Below are positions 23,339 to 31,519 of a DNA stretch of 42,436 bases, piece after piece. The notes under the pieces were generated by a model, which did not search any database, was not told where the DNA came from, and saw only the letters and a program-made list of their open reading frames with translations. The position numbers were made by a program, and so were the translations under genes. The DNA comes from an uncultured Prevotellaceae bacterium (lineage in GTDB: Bacteria > Bacteroidota > Bacteroidia > Bacteroidales > Bacteroidaceae). How positions within the stretch are numbered: position 1 is the stretch's first letter; every line of letters begins with the position of its first letter. The stretch spans positions 1-42,436 of the forward strand of contig CACZDV010000030.1 in assembly GCA_902780025.1 (NCBI GenBank), in the 5' to 3' direction.

Positions 23339-23973
23339 CCTCGTATTTGAACACAGAGAATATAGCACGTAGCAGGGATGGGGTAGAGTACCATCCGCTG
23401 CATCCTTTCCTGCCAGAGAATGCAAAGGTACTGTTCCTTGGCAGCTTTCCGCCGCAGCGTAAGCGGTGGTGTATGGATTTTTATTATCCGAACTTTATCA
23501 ACGACCACTGGCGCATCGAGGGACAGCTGTTCTTTGGCGACAAGAATCACTTTGTGGATCTTGAGGCCAAGTGTTTTAAGATAGACGAAATCGTCGCATT
23601 CTGCCAGCAGAAGGGCCTCGCCTTCTTTGATACCTCCACCGCTATCCGCCGACTACAGGACAACGCCTCAGACAAGTTCCTGGAAGTGGTGGAGCCGACG
23701 GACATCCGTGCCCTGCTTCAGCAGCTGCCTCATCTGCGGGCTATTGTCACTACGGGCGAGAAAGCCACTGAGACCATCTGTGCCTCGCTCGGCATCCCAG
23801 CTATTCCCAAAGTCAACACCTCCGTTGAAATTCCCCTTTCGGAGGCTTCCTCCCTAAACAGGGAGGGTGGGGAGAGGGTCTTCCTCTATCGCCTCCCTTC
23901 CTCCTCACGGGCCTATCCCTTGTCATTCGACAAGAAGGTGGAGGCCTACTGTCAGATACTTAAGCTATTATAG
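23335..23973 (+). CDS. uracil-DNA-glycosylase-family protein, 212 aa
   Basis: UDG superfamily fold: motif 1 KVLFLGSFPP (about 25-34), a central AIVTTGEKATE strand and motif 2 YRLPSSSRAYP near the C-terminus. Some family members remove uracil or other deaminated bases; which base this one acts on is not clear. The stretch SEASSLNREGGER (about 167-179) comes from a GC-rich hairpin repeat inserted in frame just before motif 2. Overlaps the AlkD-like gene by 4 bases. Confidence 0.8.
   Translation: MTSYLNTENIARSRDGVEYHPLHPFLPENAKVLFLGSFPPQRKRWCMDFYYPNFINDHWRIEGQLFFGDKNHFVDLEAKCFKIDEIVAFCQQKGLAFFDTSTAIRRLQDNASDKFLEVVEPTDIRALLQQLPHLRAIVTTGEKATETICASLGIPAIPKVNTSVEIPLSEASSLNREGGERVFLYRLPSSSRAYPLSFDKKVEAYCQILKLL
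23849..23866. repeat. GC-rich hairpin repeat inside the glycosylase gene
   Basis: CCTCCCT (23849-23855), AAAC loop, AGGGAGG (23860-23866), then GTGGGGAGAGGG. Same style as 506-548. In frame, adding about 13 polar residues. Confidence 0.6.
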
Positions 23974-24032
23974 CTCAGCGTTTCTTCTTGGGCTTAGTGT
24001 TTTATTACCTGTAACGGGTGGCGACGGGACAA

Positions 24033-24080
24033 CTGACACTTTGCAAGAAAACGGCGGAATGGGGTTGCAAGATGTAAGCA
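24033..24080. promoter_or_regulatory. fifth ACACTTTG motif, upstream of dapF
   Basis: CTGACACTTTGCAAG (24033-24047) matches the sites near gltB; a weaker half, TTGCAAGATGTAAGCA, follows at 24065-24080. They lie about 80-130 bp before the dapF promoter. The gap 23974-24240 holds no gene. Confidence 0.55.
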
Positions 24081-24159
24081 AAATGATGCGAGAAATGGAT
24101 GCAGACTTTACAAAATGACAGTTTTTTCTATTTTTTAGCAAACAAAACGCTGGACTTTC

Positions 24160-24190
24160 TTTGTGGTTTATGACTTTTTGTATACCTTTG
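24160..24190 (+). promoter_or_regulatory. dapF promoter
   Basis: TTTG (24160-24163), 19-nt spacer, TACCTTTG (24183-24190), with the ATG at 24241 after a leader of about 45 nt. Confidence 0.8.
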
Positions 24191-24240
24191 CAGCGGTTTT
24201 AATGACAAAAAGAAAGCAAACGACAAATTTAAATAGCAAT

Positions 24241-25047
24241 ATGGCACAGAAAATCAGGTTTACGAAGATGCATGGTTGCGGCAACGACTACATCTATATT
24301 AATATGATGGAGCAACAGGTGCCGAACCCGCAGGAGGCAGCCATCCGATGGAGCGACCGCCACAAGGGCATCGGCTCTGACGGACTGGTGCTGATAGGTG
24401 CATCGCCTGTGCCTGAGGCTGATTTCTCGATGCATATCTATAATGCGGACGGCTCGGAGGCCATGATGTGCGGCAATGCTTCGAGGTGCATCGGCAAGTA
24501 TCTCTATGAGCGCGGCTTGACAGACAAAGAGGAAATCCGACTGCTGACGCTGTCGGGCGTGAAGACCTTGCAGCTGCACGTCAGTAACAGCATTGTGGAG
24601 AGCGTGACGGTGGACATGGGCGAGCCGGTGTTCGAGGATGAGAACCTGTTCCTGCCGAATCACGGTGTGGACAAGGGAACCTTCGTGTCGATGGGCAATC
24701 CGCACTACGTCTTCTTTACTGACGATGTGGATCAGGTGGCCGAGAAGGGTCGTGCTTTGGAGCGTCATCCTGTTTTCCCGCAACGCTGTAACATTGAGTT
24801 TGCGTGTGTGGCGGCGGACGGTACTATCCGCACCCGTGTCTGGGAACGTGGCAGCGGCATCACCCAAGCCTGTGGTACAGGTGCTTGTGCAACCGCCGTT
24901 GCTGCTGTTTTGACGGGCAAGGCCGGCCGACAGTCGCAGATCGTGATGGACGGCGGTACGCTGAGCATTGAGTGGCGCGAGGCTGACAATCACGTCTATA
25001 AGACGGGGCCCGCCGAGTTTGTCTTTGATGGTGAAATTGAAATATAA
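24241..25047 (+). CDS. dapF: diaminopimelate epimerase, 268 aa
   Basis: Interconverts LL- and meso-diaminopimelate for lysine and peptidoglycan. The two catalytic cysteines are present: Cys77 in MMCGNASRC and Cys211 in QACGTGACA. The start is [20 protein letters not shown] at 24241; the frame extends upstream but across the promoter, so the longer form is not used. Length is typical. First gene of dapF-dapL-glnN (10-bp gap). Confidence 0.96.
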   Translation: MAQKIRFTKMHGCGNDYIYINMMEQQVPNPQEAAIRWSDRHKGIGSDGLVLIGASPVPEADFSMHIYNADGSEAMMCGNASRCIGKYLYERGLTDKEEIRLLTLSGVKTLQLHVSNSIVESVTVDMGEPVFEDENLFLPNHGVDKGTFVSMGNPHYVFFTDDVDQVAEKGRALERHPVFPQRCNIEFACVAADGTIRTRVWERGSGITQACGTGACATAVAAVLTGKAGRQSQIVMDGGTLSIEWREADNHVYKTGPAEFVFDGEIEI

Positions 25048-25057
25048 AGAACAAAAT

Positions 25058-26296
25058 ATGGCATTAGTAAACATCCACTTCCTGAACCTGCAGAACAACT
25101 ACTTGTTCGCTGACATCGCCAAGAAGGTGAACGCTTTCAAGGTGATGCACCCCAAGGCTGACGTCATCTCCCTGGGTATCGGCGACGTGACGCAACCATT
25201 GGCGCCCGCCGTCGTCGAGGCGATGCATAAGGCAGCCCACGAGATGGGCACCATCAAGGGCTTTCGTGGCTACGGCCCTGAGCAGGGTTACGACTTCCTG
25301 CGCGAAGCCATCCTGAAGAACGATTTCCTGCCGCGTGGCGTCCATCTGGATGTCGACGAGGTCTTTATCAATGACGGTGCGAAGTCGGACACGGGCAACT
25401 TCCAGGAGTTGCTGCATTGGGATAACTTCATCGGTGTGACTGACCCTATCTATCCCGTCTATATCGACTCGAACGTAATGATAGGCCGCTGTGGCAACTA
25501 CCGTGAGGGTCGCTGGACGAACGTGCGTTACCTGCCGACGACCGCCGAGAACGGTTTTATTCCTGAACTTCCCAAGGGCCGGCCTGTGGACGTCATCTAC
25601 CTGTGCTATCCCAACAACCCGACGGGTACGGTCATTACGAAGCAGGAACTGCGCAAGTGGGTGAACTACGCGCTGAAGAATGATGCGCTGATACTCTACG
25701 ACGCTGCCTATCAGGCCTATATCCGCGACCCGGAAATCCCTCATAGCATCTATGAGATTCGCGGTGCGAGGAAGTGTGCGGTGGAGTTCCACTCATTCTC
25801 GAAGACTGCTGGATTCACAGGCGTCCGTTGCGGCTACACCATCGTGCCAAAGGAGGTCAGCGTCTCAACCTTTGAGGGTGAGCGCATCCCGCTGAACCAG
25901 CTGTGGCTGCGCCGCCAGTGTACGAAGTTCAACGGCACGAGCTACATCTCGCAGCGCGCCGCCGAGGCCATCTACACGCCTGAGGGTAAACAGCAGATCA
26001 AGCAGACCATCGACTATTATATGGACAACGCCCATCGGATGCTTACCAAACTACGTGAGCTTGGCTTCGAGGTCTATGGCGGTGAAAACGCACCTTATAT
26101 CTGGATGCGCACCTCCGAAGGAATGGGCTCGTGGCAGTTCTTCGAGGCTCTGCTCTATGGTGCCAACGTCGTCTGCACCCCAGGTGTTGGCTTCGGCCCC
26201 TCAGGCGAAGGCTACGTCCGCTTCACCGCCTTCAACAGCCGCGAGAAAACAGAAGAAGCATTAACGAGAATAGAAAATTGGACAAAACAACATTAA
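25058..26296 (+). CDS. dapL: LL-diaminopimelate aminotransferase, 412 aa
   Basis: PLP-dependent aminotransferase that makes LL-diaminopimelate directly from tetrahydrodipicolinate and glutamate, bypassing the succinylase or acetylase steps. It starts MALVNIHFLNLQNNYLFADI; it has the cofactor-pocket motif CYPNNPTGTV and the Schiff-base lysine in FHSFSKTAGFTGVR. DapF, encoded just upstream, then makes the meso form. Placement before glnN ties a glutamate-consuming step to glutamine synthesis. Confidence 0.96.
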   Translation: MALVNIHFLNLQNNYLFADIAKKVNAFKVMHPKADVISLGIGDVTQPLAPAVVEAMHKAAHEMGTIKGFRGYGPEQGYDFLREAILKNDFLPRGVHLDVDEVFINDGAKSDTGNFQELLHWDNFIGVTDPIYPVYIDSNVMIGRCGNYREGRWTNVRYLPTTAENGFIPELPKGRPVDVIYLCYPNNPTGTVITKQELRKWVNYALKNDALILYDAAYQAYIRDPEIPHSIYEIRGARKCAVEFHSFSKTAGFTGVRCGYTIVPKEVSVSTFEGERIPLNQLWLRRQCTKFNGTSYISQRAAEAIYTPEGKQQIKQTIDYYMDNAHRMLTKLRELGFEVYGGENAPYIWMRTSEGMGSWQFFEALLYGANVVCTPGVGFGPSGEGYVRFTAFNSREKTEEALTRIENWTKQH

Positions 26297-26309
26297 AATC
26301 AACACAATT

Positions 26310-28526
26310 ATGGAAGCATTAAGATTTCAGGTTGTCGGTGAGGCTTTCAAGAAGAAGCCGCTCGACGTAAAAACACCCAGTGAGAGACCCGCGAAGTATT
26401 TTGGCAAGAAGGTCTTCAACCGTGAGAAAATGTACAAGTACCTGCCGAAGGACGTGTACGAGAAGATGATTGACGTGATGGACAATGGCGCACGTTTGGA
26501 CCGTGCTGTGGCCGACGCTGTGGCTGAGGGCATGAAGCAGTGGGCTACGGAGAACGGTGTGACGCATTACACACACTGGTTCCAGCCGCTGACGGAAGGT
26601 ACCGCCGAGAAACACGACTCGTTCATCGAGCACGACGGCAAAGGCGGTATGGTGGAGGAGTTCACTGGCAAACTGCTGGTACAGCAGGAGCCTGACGCCT
26701 CGTCATTCCCCTCTGGTGGTATCCGCTCGACCTTCGAGGCTCGCGGCTATTCAGCTTGGGACCCCACATCGCCCGTCTTCATCATCGACGACACGCTGTG
26801 TATTCCCACCGTATTTATCTCTTACTCGGGTGAGGCACTCGACTACAAGGCTCCGCTGCTGCGCGCCCTGCATGCCGTGAACGTGGCTGCCGTCGATGTA
26901 TGTCACTACTTCGATCCAGCCGTGAAGAAGGTAACGTCGAACCTCGGCTGGGAGCAGGAGTACTTCCTGGTGGACGAGGGACTCTATGCCGCCCGTCCTG
27001 ACTTGCTGCTGACGGGTCGTACGCTGATGGGTCACGACTCGGCTAAGAACCAGCAGATGGACGACCACTACTTTGGTGCTATTCCTGAGCGCGTTGCTGC
27101 CTTTATGCGTGAACTGGAGATTGAGGCACTGGAGCTGGGTATTCCCTGCAAGACGCGTCACAACGAGGTGGCTCCCAACCAGTTTGAGTTGGCACCTATC
27201 TTCGAAGAGACCAACCTGGCCGTTGACCACAACATGCTGCTGATGTCGGTGATGAAGAAAGTGGCCCGCAAGCACGGTTTCCGCGTGCTGCTACATGAGA
27301 AGCCTTTCGCTGGCATCAACGGTTCGGGTAAGCACAACAACTGGTCGCTGTCGACAGATACTGGTGTGCTGCTACATGCTCCTGGCAAAACGGCTGAGCA
27401 GAATCTGCGCTTCGCCACGTTCATCGTGGAGACGCTGATGGGTGTCTACAAGCACAACGGACTGTTGAAGGCCTCCATCATGAGTGCCACCAATGCCCAC
27501 CGCTTAGGTGCCAACGAGGCACCGCCCGCTATTGTGTCGTCGTTCCTCGGCAAGCAGGTCAGCGAGTTGCTCGATCACATTGAGAAGGCTGACAAGGAGG
27601 ATATCCTTGCTATGACTGGCAAGCAGGGCTTGAAGATGGACATCCCCGAGATTCCCGAACTGCTTATCGACAATACTGACCGCAACCGCACATCGCCCTT
27701 CGCCTTCACTGGTAACCGTTTCGAGTTCCGTGCCGTCGGTTCTGAGGCTAACTGTGCCAGCGCGATGATTGCCCTGAACTCGGCTGTTGCTGAGGCACTC
27801 GTGTCGTTCAAGAAGCGCGTGGATGCCAAGATTCCTGAGTTCGAGAAGAAGCTTGCCGGTACAGGCCACTCGGCAACGTTCCACGCCATTATCGATGTGC
27901 TGCGCGAGGACATCAAGACCTGCAAGCCCATTCGCTTCGACGGTAACGGCTATTCAGACGAGTGGGTCATTGAGGCAGAGAAGCGCGGACTCGACGTCGA
28001 GAAGTCGTGCCCGAAGATTTTCGAGCGGTACCTCGACAAGGAGAGCATCGATATGTTCGAAAGCTTAGGCGTGATGACGAAGAAGGAACTTGAGGCGCGT
28101 AACGAGGTGAAGTGGGAGACCTATACGAAGAAGATTCAGATTGAGGCCCGCGTACTGGGCGACCTGTCGATGAACCACATCATCCCCGTTGCCACCCGCT
28201 ACCAGAGTGCCCTGCTGAAGAATGTGGACAGCGTCTCTACCGCCTTCTCTATTGACAAAGCCGAGAAGCTGAACGCCCGCAACCTGAAGATTATTGAGGA
28301 GATCGCCGAGCGCACCAGCGCCATTGAGAAGGGTGTAGAGGAATTGGTTAACGCCCGCAAGCTGGCTAACAAGATTGAGGACGAACATGAGAAGGCCATT
28401 GCCTACCACGATAAGGTGGAGCCGAAGCTTGACGAGATCCGTTACGAGATTGACAAGTTAGAACTCATCGTCGACGATTCGCTCTGGCCGTTGCCAAAGT
28501 ATCGCGAGTTGTTGTTCATACGATAA
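26310..28526 (+). CDS. glnN: glutamine synthetase type III, 738 aa
   Basis: ATP-dependent ligation of ammonium to glutamate. The large type III form has an N-terminal PSERPAKYFGKKVF segment, an FPSGGIRSTFEARGYSAWDP motif, LGWEQEYFLVD (metal site), the NQFELAP motif and FAGINGSGKHNNWSL (glutamate/ATP binding), then a long helical C-terminal domain. It is 13 bp after dapL and ends with a strong terminator. In Prevotella this type is known to respond to nitrogen supply; the upstream ACACTTTG site fits that (inference). Confidence 0.97.
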   Translation: MEALRFQVVGEAFKKKPLDVKTPSERPAKYFGKKVFNREKMYKYLPKDVYEKMIDVMDNGARLDRAVADAVAEGMKQWATENGVTHYTHWFQPLTEGTAEKHDSFIEHDGKGGMVEEFTGKLLVQQEPDASSFPSGGIRSTFEARGYSAWDPTSPVFIIDDTLCIPTVFISYSGEALDYKAPLLRALHAVNVAAVDVCHYFDPAVKKVTSNLGWEQEYFLVDEGLYAARPDLLLTGRTLMGHDSAKNQQMDDHYFGAIPERVAAFMRELEIEALELGIPCKTRHNEVAPNQFELAPIFEETNLAVDHNMLLMSVMKKVARKHGFRVLLHEKPFAGINGSGKHNNWSLSTDTGVLLHAPGKTAEQNLRFATFIVETLMGVYKHNGLLKASIMSATNAHRLGANEAPPAIVSSFLGKQVSELLDHIEKADKEDILAMTGKQGLKMDIPEIPELLIDNTDRNRTSPFAFTGNRFEFRAVGSEANCASAMIALNSAVAEALVSFKKRVDAKIPEFEKKLAGTGHSATFHAIIDVLREDIKTCKPIRFDGNGYSDEWVIEAEKRGLDVEKSCPKIFERYLDKESIDMFESLGVMTKKELEARNEVKWETYTKKIQIEARVLGDLSMNHIIPVATRYQSALLKNVDSVSTAFSIDKAEKLNARNLKIIEEIAERTSAIEKGVEELVNARKLANKIEDEHEKAIAYHDKVEPKLDEIRYEIDKLELIVDDSLWPLPKYRELLFIR

Positions 28527-28537
28527 TCAATAGACGA

Positions 28538-28572
28538 GGGACTCGAAGCAGCAGGGCTTCGGGTCCCTTTTT
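28538..28572 (+). terminator. dapF-dapL-glnN terminator
   Basis: GGGACTCGAAGC (28538-28549) pairs with GCTTCGGGTCCC (28556-28567), with one mismatch, 6-nt loop, then TTTTT. Confidence 0.9.
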
Positions 28573-28625
28573 CCATTCCTGTCGAAAAAAGTAAGTATAG
28601 TGTAGCAAGTTACGGAAAAAATGTG

Positions 28626-28633
28626 TAACTTTG
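28626..28633 (+). promoter_or_regulatory. rnpB promoter
   Basis: TAACTTTG followed by CACCC, 6 nt before the inferred RNA start. Confidence 0.65.
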
Positions 28634-28638
28634 CACCC

Positions 28639-29015
28639 GGAAAGCAGTGTCCCGGTCTGTCGCCGGTGCCGGAAGGCACGGGAGGAAAGTCCGGGCAGCG
28701 CAGGACACCCCGCTTGTGAAAGTGCAAGCAGTCGGTGACGGTTGGATATGGTAGAAGAAAATAACCGCTCTCTTCGGAGAGTAAGGGTGAGAAGGTGGTG
28801 TAAGAGACCACCAGGCGGCTGGTGACAGTCGTGCTGTGCCATCCGGGGGCTGCAAGTTCATGTATACCATCGTTGGAGGGTTGTCCGTCCGAGGGCCGTA
28901 AGGCACACGGTGGAGGGTAGAATGCTTCAGCCGTGGGGTGACTCACGGAGTAGATAAATGACAGACACTGACATCGCGTCAGCACAGAACCCGGCTTACA
29001 GGGGCAGTGCTTTCC
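28639..29015 (+). ncRNA. rnpB: RNase P RNA, bacterial class A
   Basis: The ribozyme that trims tRNA 5' ends. The P1 helix forms between GGAAAGCAGTG at the start and CAGTGCTTTCC at the end. Conserved segments are GAGGAAAGTCCGGGC (near 28680), a P4 partner and AGAACCCGGCTTACAGG (near 28986-29002), plus the usual AGGGTAGAATGCTTCAG region. About 377 nt, a normal length. The 3' end runs into CGTTTTTTCC, which acts as terminator with the P1 stem. Frames on either strand across it are not genes. Confidence 0.95.
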
Positions 29016-29053
29016 GTTTTTTCCTAAAGAAGAAAAGGTGAAGGAGTGAAAAA

Positions 29054-29983
29054 GTGAAGGAACTGGCGAAACGTATTTACAAGACGCTCGTGCTGACCGT
29101 CAAGTTCTTTACGGCCAAGCGGGTGATGGCCAAGGCGTCGGCCTTGACCTATTCGACGCTACTGGCTATTGTTCCTATCTTGGCGGTGGTGTTTGCTATT
29201 GCGCGAGGTTTCGGCTTCAACAAATATATAGAAGTGTGGTTCCGAGACATACTGGCTTCGCAGCCTCAGGCGGCGGATATCATCATCGGGTGGGTGAATA
29301 GTTATCTGGTTCACACGCAGAGCGGCCTTTTCTTGGGTATTGGACTGGTGTTCATGCTTTATACCGTGCTGATGCTGGTGAACAATATCGAAGAGACGTT
29401 TAACGAGATATGGCAGGTGAACAGTTCGCGCAGCTTGTATCGTTCGTTTACTAACTATATGGCGGCATTCTTCCTGTTCCCCATTTTTATTGTCGTGGTG
29501 ACGGGTTTCTCGATGGTGCTAACGACGATAGCCAGCAGTATGCCCGACGTGCTGATGTTGGGGTCAGTATTGCGGAAGTTGTTGAACCTGCTGCCTTACG
29601 TGCTGTTGTCGGCACTCTTCGTAGGACTGTACGTCTCGATGCCAAACACTAAGGTCAACTGGCGTTGTGCCGTCGTGCCGGGTATCATAGCAGGTGTGGG
29701 CATTCAGTGGTTGCAGTTGTTCTATGTGCATAGTCAGATATGGGTGACGGGCTACAACGCCATCTACGGTTCGTTTGCCGCTTTGCCGCTGTTTATGCTA
29801 TGGGTACAGATATCGTGGACGATTTGCCTATTCGGAGCCCAGCTGACGTTTACCAACCAGTATATGAACCGATTGGGCGTGAATGTGGAAGAGCCCGACT
29901 TCCACCCCTATATCGAGATGGGTGACGACGAACGCGACGAGCAGTCATTGACGATGTATGCCGATGGGATTGACGGATTGTAG
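29054..29983 (+). CDS. YihY/BrkB-family membrane protein, 309 aa
   Basis: Starts at a GTG (29054). About six transmembrane helices after a basic N-terminus (KRVMAKASALTYSTLLAIVP, GLFLGIGLVFMLYTVLMLV, FLFPIFIVVVTGFSMVL, LLPYVLLSALFVGLYVSMP...) and the family's NNIEETFNEIW motif. Once called RNase BN; the family has no agreed function (transport or envelope roles suggested). The acidic C-terminal tail is cytoplasmic. The gap after it is a run of AGTGAAG repeats leading to the lipoprotein gene. Confidence 0.88.
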   Translation: MKELAKRIYKTLVLTVKFFTAKRVMAKASALTYSTLLAIVPILAVVFAIARGFGFNKYIEVWFRDILASQPQAADIIIGWVNSYLVHTQSGLFLGIGLVFMLYTVLMLVNNIEETFNEIWQVNSSRSLYRSFTNYMAAFFLFPIFIVVVTGFSMVLTTIASSMPDVLMLGSVLRKLLNLLPYVLLSALFVGLYVSMPNTKVNWRCAVVPGIIAGVGIQWLQLFYVHSQIWVTGYNAIYGSFAALPLFMLWVQISWTICLFGAQLTFTNQYMNRLGVNVEEPDFHPYIEMGDDERDEQSLTMYADGIDGL

Positions 29984-30033
29984 GAAGTGATGAAGTGATG
30001 AAGTGAAGAGTGAAAAGTGAAGAGTGAAGAGTG

Positions 30034-30648
30034 ATGAAGAAGTATTATTTGATGTTTTTGGTAGCGGTGCTGCTGATGGCTTGTGGTAATCGGCGGCTTT
30101 CGCCCGAGGTGCTGCAACAGAAGATTGACAGCGTATATGCGCTGGAGAAACTGGAGGAGCTGAAGAGGCAGGGCGTTAATTTGGAGGATGCGTCGCCTTT
30201 CCAGTTGTTCTATGATAGTCTTGACATTCAGGCGTTGCCAATGAGCTATTCGGAGGATTACATGAAGATATTGCCCAACTATCAGGTAGTACCGCAGGCT
30301 ATCATGTCGTTTCTGGAACTGGAGGGTAGGGTAGCGCCTAAGGCCATTGCACTGCCTGAAACGATAGGTGCGCGTCTGGTGTTGCTGGCTGCCGACGTTG
30401 CCGATGGTGAGTATGAACTGTGGCTATATTCGCTCGACTCTGATTGCTATCCTGTCGATAAGCTGTTACTCTATCAGCCGCAGGTCATCTCGGACTCCAA
30501 GTTAACACTGCCGCCCCAAGAGACTTATTTCTCAATCACCAGCAATTATGAGATACGGGTGATGGAATATGCTGATGAAAGCGATGAGTTTGGACAACTC
30601 AGTACCTTCATCGTCGATGATGCCCGTATGTTTGTAGAGCAGCGGTAA
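30034..30648 (+). CDS. lipoprotein, unknown function, 204 aa
   Basis: MKKYYLMFLVAVLLMACGNR has a lipoprotein signal with cysteine at 17 (LLMAC). The mature part is soluble and acidic with no recognised domain. ATG at 30034 preferred over the GTG just before it. It follows the BrkB gene after a 50-bp repeat spacer and is probably cotranscribed. It converges with the next gene (9-bp gap). Confidence 0.75.
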   Translation: MKKYYLMFLVAVLLMACGNRRLSPEVLQQKIDSVYALEKLEELKRQGVNLEDASPFQLFYDSLDIQALPMSYSEDYMKILPNYQVVPQAIMSFLELEGRVAPKAIALPETIGARLVLLAADVADGEYELWLYSLDSDCYPVDKLLLYQPQVISDSKLTLPPQETYFSITSNYEIRVMEYADESDEFGQLSTFIVDDARMFVEQR

Positions 30649-30657
30649 CCCTAAAGC

Positions 30658-31098
30658 CTATTCTTTCAGCAACTTCTCGAAGAAGTCGTCCAGATCTTTG
30701 TCAAGGTCGGCCATCAGCTCGGTATCGATGATGACGGTGTCGTCGTCAACGACATAAAGTTCGCCGATGGTTTCCTTGTCGTCATCCTCCAAAACGAAAG
30801 AATAAGGCTTCAGCAGTCCCATGTTTTCGATAAGGGCTTTCTGCTTGTCAAGGCAGCGGCGGATGATGCTTACAATCTGGTCGTAGAAATCATCGTCCTT
30901 ATTGTCAATCCACTGTTCGACGACACAACGCGTAATCTCGTTGTCGTCATCGTCAAAAGCCATCAGTTCGCCCGTATCCTGAGTGACGCGGATGTGGATG
31001 TCAGTCAGCATGGAGGCGTCCTCCTTGACGGGGAATTTCTCGGTAATCTTGCGGATGGCGCGCTCGATTTGCTGGAGTGTTTGTTCAGTTGCTTTCAT
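30658..31098 (-). CDS. acidic conserved hypothetical protein, 146 aa
   Basis: Soluble, strongly acidic protein starting MKATEQTLQQIERAIRKITE and ending DKDLDDFFEKLLKE, with DDD clusters. No known domain; likely a Prevotella-type conserved protein. A TACTTTTG promoter lies at 31121-31128 on the minus strand, divergent from the rnf operon. Confidence 0.7.
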   Translation of the reverse strand: MKATEQTLQQIERAIRKITEKFPVKEDASMLTDIHIRVTQDTGELMAFDDDDNEITRCVVEQWIDNKDDDFYDQIVSIIRRCLDKQKALIENMGLLKPYSFVLEDDDKETIGELYVVDDDTVIIDTELMADLDKDLDDFFEKLLKE

Positions 31099-31120
31099 AT
31101 CAGAAATCGCTATTTGCCGA

Positions 31121-31128
31121 CAAAAGTA
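31121..31128 (-). promoter_or_regulatory. TACTTTTG promoter of the acidic hypothetical protein
   Basis: Minus-strand TACTTTTG, 22 nt upstream of the ATG at 31098. Confidence 0.5.
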
Positions 31129-31214
31129 ACAAAAAGACTTTGTATCTGCAAACGATTACGAATCTTTTTTGCTTTTTTTCCTAAAATATTAATCATTAAT
31201 CCCTTTTTTATTCG

Positions 31215-31222
31215 TACCTTTG
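31215..31222 (+). promoter_or_regulatory. TACCTTTG promoter of the rseC-like/rnf operon
   Basis: TACCTTTGC, 20 nt before the ATG at 31243; no good TTTG upstream box. Confidence 0.65.
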
Positions 31223-31242
31223 CAACTTGAATAACTACAACT

Positions 31243-31491
31243 ATGGAGAGAAAACGAAATCAGATGCCCGCCTGTGCCGCCTGTAAGTTGTCGGAACACT
31301 GCCAGTCCGTCTCCTGCAGTGTGCCTCGTCGCGCCTTGTTCTTCGGTTACGGTTTACCACTTATTGTCCTGGTGAGCGTGCTGATGATTGTACTCGTGCT
31401 GACGAAAAGTGAGGCGGTGGCAGCACTATCCTCGTTAGGAGCGTTGGCGCTGTATTACCTGTTGCTCTGGTTGAAGGTTATACGCTATTAG
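31243..31491 (+). CDS. shortened RseC-like protein heading the rnf operon, 82 aa
   Basis: Keeps the cysteine motif CAACKLSEHC (about 11-20), another Cys pair just after, and two transmembrane helices (ALFFGYGLPLIVLVSVLMIV, LSSLGALALYYLLLWLKV) of the SoxR-reducing-system/RseC family that precedes rnfB in many Bacteroidota. The family is usually about 130-150 residues; the N-terminal ~25 residues and the beta-rich middle are missing. The promoter sits directly before this ATG, so the short form appears to be what is made. Probably an accessory factor for Rnf. Confidence 0.75.
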   Translation: MERKRNQMPACAACKLSEHCQSVSCSVPRRALFFGYGLPLIVLVSVLMIVLVLTKSEAVAALSSLGALALYYLLLWLKVIRY

Positions 31492-31519
31492 GATTGAAGA
31501 ATAAATAAACGATACAAGT

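Noticed and set aside
24163-24240. Longer dapF start
   Set aside because: The extension overlaps the promoter and encodes no family residues; MAQKIRF at 24241 is the normal start.
24968-25057. Longer dapL start inside dapF
   Set aside because: The family begins MALVNIHFLN; the extra residues are a shadow of the dapF end.
28527-28985. Minus-strand frame of 152 codons across the RNase P RNA
   Set aside because: The region folds as rnpB with all conserved segments; the frame is chance.
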